From an uncultured Acetatifactor sp. (GTDB lineage Bacteria > Bacillota > Clostridia > Lachnospirales > Lachnospiraceae): a DNA stretch of 64,000 bases. The DNA lies in NCBI GenBank assembly GCA_947625255.1, contig CANQNT010000001.1, forward strand, positions 120,349 through 184,348. Reading direction: 5' to 3'. A program made the position numbers and the translations under genes. Every line of letters begins with the position of its first letter. Positions within the stretch are counted from its first letter, which is position 1. Positions 17,422 through 25,852 of the stretch are shown here, in pieces. The notes beneath the pieces were generated by a model, which saw nothing but the letters and a program-made list of their open reading frames with translations, was not told the origin of the DNA and did no database searches.

Positions 17422-17964
17422 TCAATTTACGCTGCTCTTGCTGAAGAACAGCACCACAACGTCAAGCGCTGCCTCTACAATGAGAGAAATGCCGGTAAAC
17501 ATCCATAAGACGAGTGTAGATGCAAACGGATTAGCCAGTATCACAAAGGCACAGCTAATTGAGACAACCGCGCTGATGGCAGGAAGAAACCATCTGCCGG
17601 TTTTCAGTCGCAGCGCGTCAATGGCCCATTGAGCCTTGCTCAAACCCGCGAGCAGAATGATTACACCGTAAAGAATGGTAAGCAGCGGAAAAGTAGCAAT
17701 GAACCACGCGGGCTGAAGCACGCAAAAAGCGCCCGCCAGAAGCAGCGCAAGGCCTTTTGCCAGTGTCCTTCTAAGCGCGGCCTCGACCGCATCAGTTCGG
17801 AAATACCCAATGGTGGCGACAAGACCGGCAATCAACAGGGCGACGCCGAAGGCAATGATGATAGCAGAAGTAAACCCGATCGGGTCGACCAGCAGTAGAA
17901 TACCAATCAGAACTTCAAACAAGCAGATGAGGATAACGTTTGCATTACGTTTCAAAAACTTCAT
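17422..17964 (-). CDS. DUF308 / HdeD-like membrane protein
   Basis: A 180-residue integral membrane protein with six hydrophobic stretches in three pairs, the pattern of the DUF308 (HdeD) family. A basic MKFLKRNAN start leads into the first helix and each repeat carries a DP or NP turn (LLVDPIGF, LQPAWF, LANPFAS). In enterobacteria HdeD is linked to acid resistance; a function in Firmicutes is not known. It lies 25 bases downstream of the TetR-type regulator on the same strand, so it is probably that regulator's co-transcribed target. Confidence 0.75.
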   Translation of the reverse strand: MKFLKRNANVILICLFEVLIGILLLVDPIGFTSAIIIAFGVALLIAGLVATIGYFRTDAVEAALRRTLAKGLALLLAGAFCVLQPAWFIATFPLLTILYGVIILLAGLSKAQWAIDALRLKTGRWFLPAISAVVSISCAFVILANPFASTLVLWMFTGISLIVEAALDVVVLFFSKSSVN

Positions 17965-17989
17965 TGATTCATATCTCCTTTAAAAAAAT

Positions 17990-18511
17990 TTATTGGAAAA
18001 ACCGAAAGACCTTGCGGACAATAGCCCTGGCAAGCTCTTCCGGGGATTCCCGGTAACCATTAATTACCCATCCGTGATGAACACCAAACAGGCCGGATAA
18101 TACGAAACGATTAACATACTCCTGCTCGGCTGGGAACTGTGTATTACCCACTATCTGGGAATAGGCCATAGAGAGCACATCGGAATGCCCGGACGCAACA
18201 ATCGGATCTACCGTGTTACGGATGGAGAGCCAAAAGGAAAAGAATTGTTCAATCATTTCCGTTAGTTCTGAAACAGTATCGACCGGGCGAATATCGTGCG
18301 TAAAGGAATTGGAATATAAGGCGGTTAGTTTATATGCCAGAATCTCTTCCTTGGTTTTGAAGTATCGGAAATATGTGGAGCGGCCGACATCCGCTTTTGC
18401 CGTCATCTCCTCTATTGTAATCCTTTCCAAGGGTTTTTCTTTCATCAATTCCAAAAGGGCTGATCCCATATTTTCTTTCAAGTATTCGGGGCTGGCAGTT
18501 GTTCTTCTCAT
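17990..18511 (-). CDS. TetR/AcrR-family transcriptional regulator
   Basis: A 173-residue repressor. The N-terminal helix-turn-helix reads ITIEEMTAKADVGRSTYFRYF, cut here at its key residues, followed by the KTKEEIL helix. The C-terminal ligand domain is all-helical and diverse. The ATG at 18511 is chosen because GGAGG lies just upstream; the open frame extends 48 codons further but crosses the promoter and operator. It is first in a two-gene minus-strand unit with the DUF308 protein and probably represses its own promoter through the 34-bp palindrome at 18555-18588. Confidence 0.85.
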   Translation of the reverse strand: MRRTTASPEYLKENMGSALLELMKEKPLERITIEEMTAKADVGRSTYFRYFKTKEEILAYKLTALYSNSFTHDIRPVDTVSELTEMIEQFFSFWLSIRNTVDPIVASGHSDVLSMAYSQIVGNTQFPAEQEYVNRFVLSGLFGVHHGWVINGYRESPEELARAIVRKVFRFFQ

Positions 18512-18554
18512 TGCGGCCTCCTTCAAATGTAACGCGTGTTCAAGGTTGAGACTT

Positions 18555-18588
18555 TTGTTCCAATGATACGATTGTATCATTGGAACAA
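18555..18588. promoter_or_regulatory. 34-bp perfect palindrome, likely TetR operator
   Basis: Arms TTGTTCCAATGATAC and GTATCATTGGAACAA match over all 15 bases around a GATT spacer. The palindrome starts at the -10 box of the minus-strand promoter and covers its transcription start, the position expected for a repressor operator. Confidence 0.7.
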
Positions 18589-18615
18589 TTATATCACAAA
18601 ACCTACCAATGTCAA
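18588..18615 (-). promoter_or_regulatory. Sigma-A promoter for tetR-DUF308
   Basis: On the minus strand TTGACA (18615-18610), 16 bases, TATAAT (18593-18588). The operator palindrome abuts the -10 hexamer. Confidence 0.75.
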
Positions 18616-18794
18616 CCATGGAGATCCAGGAATACATTTTTGAAAAACAAATCATTAGGTAAAACTCTCCATTGTTTGCATTTAGCTATTGCAGAAGAGC
18701 CCATTTCGCTCTATAATAAATGCGTACAATGTGAAAAAACAGCGTGCGGAAAGTTGGTGCTCTTTTGAATCGAAAAGAAATCGCGCAAAGTTTC

Positions 18795-19386
18795 GTAAAG
18801 CGCCGTATACCCCCGAACAGTTGAAATCCGTATTGGAGGAAATCATCACCATTCATACGGGAACGACAATATTGCTTTTGAAATCAGGGATGTTGCGCCC
18901 ATCGCTGTCGCAAAAAAATAGCGGGGACCGGCGTTTCCATAATTGTCCACATCAAGAATACAAGAACGCCGTTCAGTATTGATTTCGGCGTGGGAGATGT
19001 TATTGTTCCAAAACAGGAAAAGCGTAATATTCTGTTGAAACCACCATTGCGGAGGAGCTTGACGCTATCCTGAGCCTGATGGGGTTTTCTGGTCGTTTGT
19101 CGGAGAGGTACTTACCGAGGCGCTCAGAAAGACCTTTGCAAACCGTGAACGCAACTTTACCGTGGAGCATTTTGAACAGGTCATGAGCTTTCGTGATGAT
19201 GTTGCCATGCAGAAGAAATGGAAGGCGTTTGTACGTAAGATAAACACAAAAACCGATGATTACAGTACGGTTCTCAAGGGGATAAACGCCTTTTTGATTG
19301 AAACGTTTACGGCAGCGACCCAAAATAACACTTTTACAAAGCTTTGGTTCGCACATGATAATAACTGGATTCAAGGGGGAAATTAG
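18795..19386 (+). pseudogene. Remnant of an AbiEii/AbiGii-type nucleotidyltransferase toxin gene
   Basis: Pieces in three frames keep the order of an AbiEii-like protein: YTPEQLKSVLEEI, then NDNIAFEIRDVAPI (from 18859), then FSIDFGVGDVIVPK (from 18963), then LTEALRKTFANRERNFT and the C-terminal helices to the TAG at 19384-19386. Stops and frameshifts separate them, and the N-terminal catalytic segment is absent. AbiEii proteins are the toxin half of a type IV toxin-antitoxin and phage abortive-infection system. No antitoxin partner is visible. The rest of 18620-19490 holds nothing else I can identify. Confidence 0.65.
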
Positions 19387-19490
19387 ACAGCGATGGCAAG
19401 GTTGCCAAAGAATGCTTGTAAAGCTTTATAACTATGATATTTTGCTGCCTGAAGCGGCAAGTTGTTATATTGAAGTAGGAGGTATAACCA

Positions 19491-19529
19491 GTGATACTCT
19501 GCATTGTTTCTGCTCCATGCAAAGTTTGA
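19491..19529 (+). CDS. Leader peptide of the MFS exporter attenuator (12 residues)
   Basis: A GTG start with AGGAGG eight bases upstream (19477-19482) opens a short frame reading VILCIVSAPCKV and stopping at TGA 19527-19529. The frame ends inside the left arm of the downstream hairpins. This is the layout of ribosome-mediated attenuation leaders ahead of drug-resistance genes. The peptide does not match a leader I know. Confidence 0.55.
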   Translation: MILCIVSAPCKV

Positions 19530-19573
19530 GGACATTGCATGGAGAATCATTCTGTCCTCGGACTTTGCGTTTT
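19513..19573 (+). promoter_or_regulatory. Transcription attenuator: alternative antiterminator and terminator hairpins
   Basis: Hairpin A pairs CTCCATGCA (19513-19521) with TGCATGGAG (19536-19544). Hairpin B pairs 19519-19534 with 19553-19568 over 16 bases (two G-U pairs) and is followed by GTTTT. The two share bases 19519-19521 and 19536-19544 lies in the loop of B, so they cannot both form fully. B acts as terminator. A ribosome stalled on the leader peptide would cover the left arm of B and let the exporter gene be read. Confidence 0.6.
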
Positions 19574-19608
19574 GGTTTAATAAAAAAATCAAAGGAGCAA
19601 AGTCAATT

Positions 19609-20901
19609 ATGAAAACAAAACAATTAAAACCGTATTTCATGCTTTGGGGTACGCAAACGCTTTCTGCGCTTGGCAGCAGCATGACGAGTTATGCGCTCGT
19701 ATTATGGCTCTATCTTCGCAGCGGCTCCGCACTCAGAACTGCGCTTCTATCGGTCTGTTCTTATGCGCCTTATGTGATCATGAGCATATTTGCAGGCGCT
19801 TTGAGCGATCGGTGGAACAAAAAGCGTACCATGCTTGTCTGTGATCTGCTTGCGGCACTGAGCACCGTTATGGTTTTTCTTCTTATCAAGACCAATTCCC
19901 TGATGGGGTGGCATCTATATGTCCTGAATGCATTGAACGGACTGATGAATACTATTCAGCAGCCCGCAAGTGAGGTGGTGGCGACACTTCTGATCCCGAA
20001 AGACTATTATCAGAAGACCAGCGGACTACGTTCCTTCTCTCAGTCACTGAACTCGATTCTGACGCCAATACTTGCGACCGCTTTGTTTGCGTTCTCCGGG
20101 GTAGAGACGGTGATTGCCGTTGATCTGATCACTTTTGCAGTCGCCTTTATAACGCTGCTTTTGTTTATCCACATCCCCGAAAGCGATGTGCCGGATCAGG
20201 CGGAGGAAAAATTACTGACAGCAGCCCGAAAGGGGCTTTCATGGCTTAGAGAGAATCCGTTGATCCTGACCTTGATCCTGTATTTGGCGTGCGTCAATTT
20301 GGTGGCATCGGTATATGACGCGGCACTTCCCGCTATGGTATTGTCAAAACAAAACGGCGGGGAAAGGATTTTGGGATTCGTCAATACATGCGTCGGGGCC
20401 GCAACGCTCGCAGGCAGTGTGCTTGTAGCGCTTCTCCCTGCGCCGAAAAATCGGGTGAAGGTCATTTCCCTGGCTTTACTTTTGTCAATGAGCAGTGAGA
20501 ATTTTCTTCTTGCTTTTGGGAAAACACCGCTGATCTGGTGCATCGGAGCTGTCTTAGGCTGGATACTCATACCTGTCATGAACGCGAATTTGGATGTGGT
20601 TTTCCGAAGCAGTATCCCCCTCGATATGCAGGGACGCGTCTACTCTTGCCGCAACACATTACAATTTTTTACCATACCCATCGGTTTTATGCTGGGCGGT
20701 CTGTTTGTAGATAGGGTTTTTGAACCGTTTATGGCTGCACGACCTGCAAACAGCATACTGGTATCCCTTTTCGGAGAAAACAAAGGTTCCGGCGCTGCCA
20801 TGTTGTTTTTTTTCATCGGCATTGCGGGGGTTCTGGTATGCTTGATCTTTAACTTCAGGCTGCATAAATACAAATGGAGCGAGGATGCTATCTCAAGTTG
20901 A
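19609..20901 (+). CDS. MFS drug exporter (Mef-like)
   Basis: A 430-residue transporter with about 12 membrane helices. The loop between helices 2 and 3 carries GALSDRWNKKRTM, the MFS motif A, and the N-terminal part resembles macrolide-type exporters (LWGTQTLSALGSSMT, then YALVLWLYLRSGSA). The ATG at 19609 has AAAGGAG upstream; an earlier in-frame start at 19504 lies within the attenuator and is rejected. The leader peptide and attenuator suggest induction by a ribosome-targeting compound. The exact substrate is unknown. Confidence 0.8.
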   Translation: MKTKQLKPYFMLWGTQTLSALGSSMTSYALVLWLYLRSGSALRTALLSVCSYAPYVIMSIFAGALSDRWNKKRTMLVCDLLAALSTVMVFLLIKTNSLMGWHLYVLNALNGLMNTIQQPASEVVATLLIPKDYYQKTSGLRSFSQSLNSILTPILATALFAFSGVETVIAVDLITFAVAFITLLLFIHIPESDVPDQAEEKLLTAARKGLSWLRENPLILTLILYLACVNLVASVYDAALPAMVLSKQNGGERILGFVNTCVGAATLAGSVLVALLPAPKNRVKVISLALLLSMSSENFLLAFGKTPLIWCIGAVLGWILIPVMNANLDVVFRSSIPLDMQGRVYSCRNTLQFFTIPIGFMLGGLFVDRVFEPFMAARPANSILVSLFGENKGSGAAMLFFFIGIAGVLVCLIFNFRLHKYKWSEDAISS

Positions 20902-20966
20902 GCGGACGATAAAACATCGACTTTGTCAAAATACTAGAACTTTTCATTTATTGGGCAGTTGCAAAA

Positions 20967-21040
20967 CTCTTTCGGAACGAAAGAGCGCACAGATACGTAG
21001 GTCTGGCGACCATGTATCTGTGCGCGGCGCATATATGCGC
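20967..21040. repeat. Cluster of three inverted repeats
   Basis: In 74 bases: CTCTTTCG/CGAAAGAG (20967-20974 and 20978-20985), CGCACAGATAC/GTATCTGTGCG (20986-20996 and 21014-21024), and the palindrome GCGCATATATGCGC (21027-21040). They lie just 5' of where the AraC remnant loses its similarity, so they may mark a recombination junction or terminate the exporter transcript. Confidence 0.5.
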
Positions 21041-21064
21041 GGCAAGGCTTCCTCTCTGCCAAAC

Positions 21065-21395
21065 ACTTCAGGATAAGGCCGTTGATAGTCCTGGCACGCG
21101 TCCTCATTCCATTCAAAGCCCGGCGTTTTCGGATCAAAATTCCAAGCTAACTCCTCAACACGTTTCATTACCTTTGTATTTTCTGTGAGATAATCGAATG
21201 GTTGATGGCAAAAAACAATGTAATGACTGTCCGGGAACACTTCTCGTAGTTCAAAGCCTTCAGGTATCTCGCCATTAATTCCGCAGACGAGGTCACAGTC
21301 GTACCTGGGCCATATTCTTCCGTTTTTGGTTTCTGATTCCCTGTAAATTCCAAGTACTTGTGAGCAGGGATATATTCCACCCTGACATATGGTTT
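21065..21395 (-). pseudogene. Remnant of an AraC-family regulator, effector-binding domain
   Basis: Two overlapping frames hold parts of one domain: VEYIPAHKYL in one, and NGRIWPRYDCDLVCGI, GEIPEGFELRE, YIVFCHQPFDYL and FEWNEDACQDYQRPYPEV in the other. This is the C-terminal effector domain found in AraC-type regulators. The DNA-binding half is missing, a frameshift splits the start and an internal stretch is deleted. Beyond the PEVFG residues the frame runs into unrelated sequence. Confidence 0.6.
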
Positions 21396-21697
21396 TGAAA
21401 TATACGCATCGCGTGTTCCCGCACAAAGGGAAAGAACACGCGGTTATTGACAACGACACGGGGAGGGCCGACCAGACGGTTCTGTGCGATCTGGAGGACG
21501 ATAACAGTGGAACAGAATACGGCCAACGGTCCCGTCTGCGTCATGGTAAACGATGATATGCTGGATGTGTTCAAGGATATCCGTATCACCATGGCCGATG
21601 GACAGAGCGAAACGGTAACGGCAACGCCATCCCTTGACTACATGAGCGGGGGCTGATCCGCGGGTCAGTCTGGACCCGCTGCCGAATGATGCTCCTG
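21396..21697. other. Non-coding or degraded stretch
   Basis: Plus-strand frames give short hydrophilic pieces (HKGKEHAVIDNDTGRADQ, then GPVCVMVNDDMLDVFKDI in another frame) that look like the frameshifted end of a lost gene, but I cannot name the family. No intact gene, promoter or RNA is seen. Confidence 0.35.
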
Positions 21698-23026
21698 CTA
21701 AGCCTTATTCGTAAGCTTTCGCAGATACAGAACCGTGATTCCGATGGCAAACAAGGTGGCCAACGGGGTGGCAAAGCCCACTTGGAATAAACTTACCCCG
21801 GGTATTTTACTCATGAAGAAGGATACCGGAATCCGGACCAGGAACGTGCTTAAAATCCCCTGCAGGGCCACAAAGCCGGTTTTCCCAAGGCCGTTGAGGT
21901 AGCCCATCATGCTGAAATTGAAGCCGACAATGACACAGTCCACGGCATAGGAGCGCAGATAGTCTGCCGCGGCTTCACAGACCGCCTGGTCAGTGGAAAA
22001 GAAACCGGCAAGCGGGGCTCCGTAGAAAAAACTGGCGAGGAACATACAGGTACCGATCCCAAAGGAAACCGCCATGCTGACATACATCGCCTGCTTTGCC
22101 CTTTGGGGCTGGGCAGCGCCGATATTCTGCGCTGAAAAAGCAGACACGGCAGCCATCATGGCTCCGGGGATGATGAACATGAGGCCGCACATTTTTTCCG
22201 CGACGCCGACGCCGGCGGAAGCCACCAGACCGAAAGTGTTCAAAATCGCCAAAATGACCATAAAGGATATGCCGGTCAGAGTTTCCTGCGCCGCAATGGG
22301 CAGTCCGTATTGCAGGACTTTCCAGGTCTCCGATCTGGACGGCCGGAAGTCCGCAGGGTTCATTTCGAATCCCAGACCTTTACGCTTTACGATCAGGGCA
22401 GAGGCCAGAACGCTGATTCCCTGGGCCGCCACCGTGGCGATGGCGGCTCCGTCGCTGCCCAGAGAGAAAACACCTACCAGCAGGAGATCCCCCAGGATGT
22501 TGGAGGCGCAGGCGATGCCCATCAGTATCAGAGGCGTTCTGGAGTCGCCGATTCCACGCAGCATGCCGCTGATCGCGTTGAACAATACGATGCAAAGAAT
22601 TCCCATGCCGCAGATGCGGATATATCCGGTCGTATCCCGAAACGCGTCCGCGGGTGCGTTCATTACCGTGGAAATGGCCGGTGCAAGGAGAGCGATCAGG
22701 CCAGCCAGCAGAATCCCAAGCGCGGCAAATAGCGCAAGGGAGGAAGCAACTGTTCTAGAAGCGGTCTTGTAATCTTTCATGCCGATACTGTGGCCGAGCT
22801 GGACGGTACACCCCATGGTCAGACCCGTGATAATGCCTGTAATGGTCTGAATCGTCATGCCGCCGGTGGAAACGGCGGAAACCTTGGCCGCATCCGCAAA
22901 CATACCCACGACCATCAAATCCACCGTGCCGTACATGGCCTGCAATAAATTGGCTCCCATAATCGGGAACGCAAAAAGAAGCAGTTTTTTCCAGACACTG
23001 CCCTGCGTTAGAATAGAATTCTGCAT
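21698..23026 (-). CDS. MATE-family multidrug efflux transporter (MepA-like)
   Basis: A 442-residue protein with about 12 helices in the two-fold repeated MATE layout. The N-terminus reads LLLFAFPIMGANLLQAMYG and the second half repeats GLPIAAQETLTG. Such proteins export cationic drugs using sodium or proton gradients. It is a single-gene transcript with a perfect promoter and a terminator-bearing leader. The leader resembles the guanidine-IV class, in which case guanidinium or a related cation is the probable substrate. Confidence 0.88.
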   Translation of the reverse strand: MQNSILTQGSVWKKLLLFAFPIMGANLLQAMYGTVDLMVVGMFADAAKVSAVSTGGMTIQTITGIITGLTMGCTVQLGHSIGMKDYKTASRTVASSLALFAALGILLAGLIALLAPAISTVMNAPADAFRDTTGYIRICGMGILCIVLFNAISGMLRGIGDSRTPLILMGIACASNILGDLLLVGVFSLGSDGAAIATVAAQGISVLASALIVKRKGLGFEMNPADFRPSRSETWKVLQYGLPIAAQETLTGISFMVILAILNTFGLVASAGVGVAEKMCGLMFIIPGAMMAAVSAFSAQNIGAAQPQRAKQAMYVSMAVSFGIGTCMFLASFFYGAPLAGFFSTDQAVCEAAADYLRSYAVDCVIVGFNFSMMGYLNGLGKTGFVALQGILSTFLVRIPVSFFMSKIPGVSLFQVGFATPLATLFAIGITVLYLRKLTNKA

Positions 23027-23076
23027 TATATGACCTCCAATCTAAGGTTGTTGCGCCCTGCACACACCCTGATATC

Positions 23077-23157
23077 AAAAAAGCCGGACAGACACGGGCA
23101 TTTCAGCCCGTCATCTTGTCCAGCTTACTGTTTCCGGGAACAGCTCACCCTCCGATG
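23077..23157 (-). promoter_or_regulatory. Candidate guanidine-IV (mepA motif) riboswitch with terminator
   Basis: On the minus strand the leader opens with CGGAGGGTGAGC, then a hairpin CTGTT / AACAG with the loop CCCGGA, then a long imperfect hairpin from AGCTGGACA to TGTCCGGCT, closing with TTTTTT (23082-23077). The CCGG of the first loop can pair with the CCGG in the 3' arm of the second hairpin, which would block the terminator. The mepA motif described in Clostridia is a two-hairpin transcriptional ON switch upstream of MATE genes, and this fits in position, parts and logic. The class call is from memory of that description, not from an alignment. Confidence 0.55.
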
Positions 23158-23167
23158 AACGAAATTT

Positions 23168-23196
23168 ATTATATCTATAACCTGCCAAAATGTCAA
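23168..23196 (-). promoter_or_regulatory. Perfect consensus promoter for the MATE gene
   Basis: On the minus strand TTGACA (23196-23191), 17 bases, TATAAT (23173-23168). Start of transcription near 23161. Confidence 0.8.
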
Positions 23197-23256
23197 GCTT
23201 ATAAAAGCATGAAGAAACCATCAGGTCAAAACAAGCGAATAATTTCCTCCTTCCAA

Positions 23257-23285
23257 TTGACTTTGCCCACTTGATTGGATATAAT
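23257..23285 (+). promoter_or_regulatory. Sigma-A promoter for rex
   Basis: TTGACT, 17 bases, TATAAT. No palindrome of the Rex type was found overlapping it. Confidence 0.75.
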
Positions 23286-23316
23286 ATGAAGCAGAAATTT
23301 GCTTTGGAGGGATCTC

Positions 23317-23958
23317 ATGGAAGAAAGAGGGATATCGCAGGCCGTCATTCAGCGGCTTCCCAGATATTTTCGGTATTTGGGTGAGTTGAAAGATGAGGGT
23401 GTGGAGAGAATCTCATCTAAGGAACTGAGTGAGCTGATGAAGGTGACGGCGTCGCAGATTCGGCAGGACTTAAATAATTTCGGGGGCTTTGGACAACAGG
23501 GCTACGGTTATAACGTGGAATATCTGTATCAGGAGATCGGGAAAATACTTGGATTGGATAAGACCCATCATTTTATTATCATTGGCGCGGGAAATTTGGG
23601 GCGCGCGTTAGGCAACTATATCAACTTTGAACGAAGAGGTTTCATTTTCAGCGGAATGTTCGACCAGAATTTGGATTTGGTAGGCATGGAAGTGCGCGGC
23701 ATCAAGGTCCAGCCGATGGAGAGCATGGAGCGATTTATCAAGGAAAACGATATTGACATTGCGGTGCTGACAATTCCAAAGGCGGGTGCGGTGGCCGTGG
23801 CGGAGCGGCTGGTACAAAATGGGATTAAGGCCATTTGGAATTTCGCCCACGTGGACTTAAATGTACCTGAAAACATCCAGGTGGAAAATGTTCACTTATC
23901 AGACAGTCTGATGAAGCTTTCCTACAACCTTAATCGCTATATGCGGGAAAATGAATAA
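23317..23958 (+). CDS. rex: Redox-sensing transcriptional repressor Rex
   Basis: Senses the NADH/NAD+ ratio and represses fermentation and respiration genes when NADH is low. The 213-residue protein has the N-terminal winged helix (RYFRYLGELKDEGVERISS, then QIRQDLNNFGGFG) and a Rossmann domain with GAGNLGRALGNY near residue 90. The ATG at 23317 has GGAGG upstream, while the in-frame TTG at 23299 lies before it. It is transcribed from its own promoter and ended by a clear terminator. Confidence 0.95.
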   Translation: MEERGISQAVIQRLPRYFRYLGELKDEGVERISSKELSELMKVTASQIRQDLNNFGGFGQQGYGYNVEYLYQEIGKILGLDKTHHFIIIGAGNLGRALGNYINFERRGFIFSGMFDQNLDLVGMEVRGIKVQPMESMERFIKENDIDIAVLTIPKAGAVAVAERLVQNGIKAIWNFAHVDLNVPENIQVENVHLSDSLMKLSYNLNRYMRENE

Positions 23959-24009
23959 CAGTTCAAAGGACGTATTTCTTAAGATAACGCTGGAACGGGA
24001 TTTCTAAGA

Positions 24010-24036
24010 AAGGACTGTTGACGGACAGTCCTTTTG
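24010..24036 (+). terminator. Intrinsic terminator after rex
   Basis: Arms AAGGACTGT and ACAGTCCTT with a six-base loop, then TTGTT. Confidence 0.75.
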
Positions 24037-24168
24037 TTGCATTTAGGTGATGTATCAAACGCGGTATGCGCTGCGGGGATATGGACGGCCGCAGGGGGCG
24101 CGGCGTGTTTTTCGCGGCAATGGAAAACACGCACCGTGGTTTTTCAATCGTAAGGGAAAGGAACGGAT

Positions 24169-25845
24169 ATGGAATATTTGGTAACGGCTCAGGAAATGAA
24201 AGCCTACGATAAGGCGACCATAGAGGAAATCGGGATTCCCGCCCTGGTTCTGATGGAGCGGGCGGCCCTGGCCGTGTTGGAGGAAATCGAAGTGCTTTCC
24301 TGCGATAAGGCTTCTGTCCTAATCCTGGCAGGATATGGGAACAATGGGGGAGATGGTCTGGCATTGGCAAGGATGCTTTCGGAGCGGGGGTATGGGACGG
24401 ATGTGCTGTTGTGCGGAAATCCCCGGAAAGCTACGGAAGAATGGAAAGCACAAGAGGCGATTTTGAAGCATTATCCGGTAAAAACGGATGCTTACCATGG
24501 GGGGAAAGACAATAATTTCTTATTAAAAGAATATAATATATTTGTAGATGCGTTGTTTGGAGTGGGTTTGTCCAGGCCCGTCACGGGAGATTTCGCGGAA
24601 TTGATCCAATGGATGAATGCCTCTAAGGGAATAAAAATCGCGGTCGATATTCCCAGCGGAGTCGATGCCGATAACGGTCAGGTTTTGGGATGTGCCGTCA
24701 AGGCGGATTTGACGGTTTGTCTGGGACTGGCAAAGCGCGGGTTATATTTTTATCCGGGGAATTGTTACAGCGGGCGCGTGGTTATAAAAGAAATCGGAAT
24801 CGGTGAGGCGGCATTCCGGGGAAAACCGGGCATGGCGCCGGGAATGTATTGTTATGATGGGAAGATTTCAGATCTGCTGCCTGCCAGGAGACCGGACGGT
24901 AATAAGGGGACCTTTGGAAAAGTGCTTTTTGCTGCCGGCAGCCACAACATGGCGGGGGCCGCTGTTTTCGCTGCCCGTGCCTGCTACAGAAGCGGAGCCG
25001 GCATGGTGAAGGTGGTGACCCCGGAATGCAATCGACAAATTTTGCAGGCTATGGTACCGGAAGCCTTGCTTTATACGGGCAAAGAAAGCCTAAGGGAGGC
25101 TCTGCAGCGACTGGAAGCGGGCGGTTTGCAGGAGGCTTCACGCCGGGCGGAAATGGAGCATCTTTGGAAAGCCGGACACCTTGCGAAAGAGGAGAATTCT
25201 GAGGGAATCTCTTCGCGGTCGGATGTGCGGCATGGGTCGAAAGCCTGGTGGAAGTTGCCGGAGTCGGCTATGGACTGGCCGGATATCCTTGCCATTGGGC
25301 CGGGATTAGGAACCGGGGAGGAGGCGCTGGCCCTTTTGAGGCAGTTTCTCCTTGAAAGCCGCAAGCCCCTTTTGATCGATGCGGACGGGTTGAATCTGTT
25401 GGCGCTTCATCAAGAATTGCAGCAGGAATTATCCTCTCAGGCAGGCAATGGGAGAAAAGTGGTGCTGACGCCCCACGTGGGGGAACTGTCAAGATTGATC
25501 GGGGAGAGCGTGGCGGACATTAAGGCGCATCCGGCGGAGGCCGCCATGGCACTGGCGGACAGACTTCACTGTATCGTGGTGAGCAAGGATGCCAGGACGT
25601 TGACTTGCCAAAGCGGGTCCCCTGTTTGCATGAATCGGTCGGGAAACAGCGGCATGGCCACTGCGGGCAGCGGAGACGTACTGGCCGGAATCATCGCGGG
25701 CCTTCTGGCTCAGGGAATGGAGCCCTTTGCCGCGGCCAGTGCGGGGGCTTACTGGCACGGCCTGGCGGGAGACGCCGCGTCGGCGGCCTTGGGGGAGCGG
25801 GCGGTTACGGCTTCCGATCTTATCACATATTTAAAAGAGAGGTAA
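24169..25845 (+). CDS. nnr: Bifunctional NAD(P)H-hydrate epimerase / ADP-dependent dehydratase
   Basis: Repairs hydrated NADH and NADPH. The 558-residue protein has a YjeF N-terminal epimerase domain (MKAYDKATIEEIGIP, then GYGNNGGDGLALARML, residues 1 to about 215) and a C-terminal ribokinase-like dehydratase domain (GTFGKVLFAAGS, then GNSGMATAGSGDVLAGI). A hydrophilic insert of about 45 residues lies in the dehydratase part near residues 320-365, where family members are usually compact. The start has GGAAAGGAACGG upstream. It is followed by alr after seven bases, so nnr-alr-mazF appear to form one operon. Confidence 0.93.
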   Translation: MEYLVTAQEMKAYDKATIEEIGIPALVLMERAALAVLEEIEVLSCDKASVLILAGYGNNGGDGLALARMLSERGYGTDVLLCGNPRKATEEWKAQEAILKHYPVKTDAYHGGKDNNFLLKEYNIFVDALFGVGLSRPVTGDFAELIQWMNASKGIKIAVDIPSGVDADNGQVLGCAVKADLTVCLGLAKRGLYFYPGNCYSGRVVIKEIGIGEAAFRGKPGMAPGMYCYDGKISDLLPARRPDGNKGTFGKVLFAAGSHNMAGAAVFAARACYRSGAGMVKVVTPECNRQILQAMVPEALLYTGKESLREALQRLEAGGLQEASRRAEMEHLWKAGHLAKEENSEGISSRSDVRHGSKAWWKLPESAMDWPDILAIGPGLGTGEEALALLRQFLLESRKPLLIDADGLNLLALHQELQQELSSQAGNGRKVVLTPHVGELSRLIGESVADIKAHPAEAAMALADRLHCIVVSKDARTLTCQSGSPVCMNRSGNSGMATAGSGDVLAGIIAGLLAQGMEPFAAASAGAYWHGLAGDAASAALGERAVTASDLITYLKER

Positions 25846-25852
25846 GTGCGTC

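Noticed and set aside
20944..21459. A 171-codon minus-strand frame as an intact gene
   Set aside because: Only its middle part matches an AraC effector domain; both ends run into unrelated sequence, so it is a remnant.
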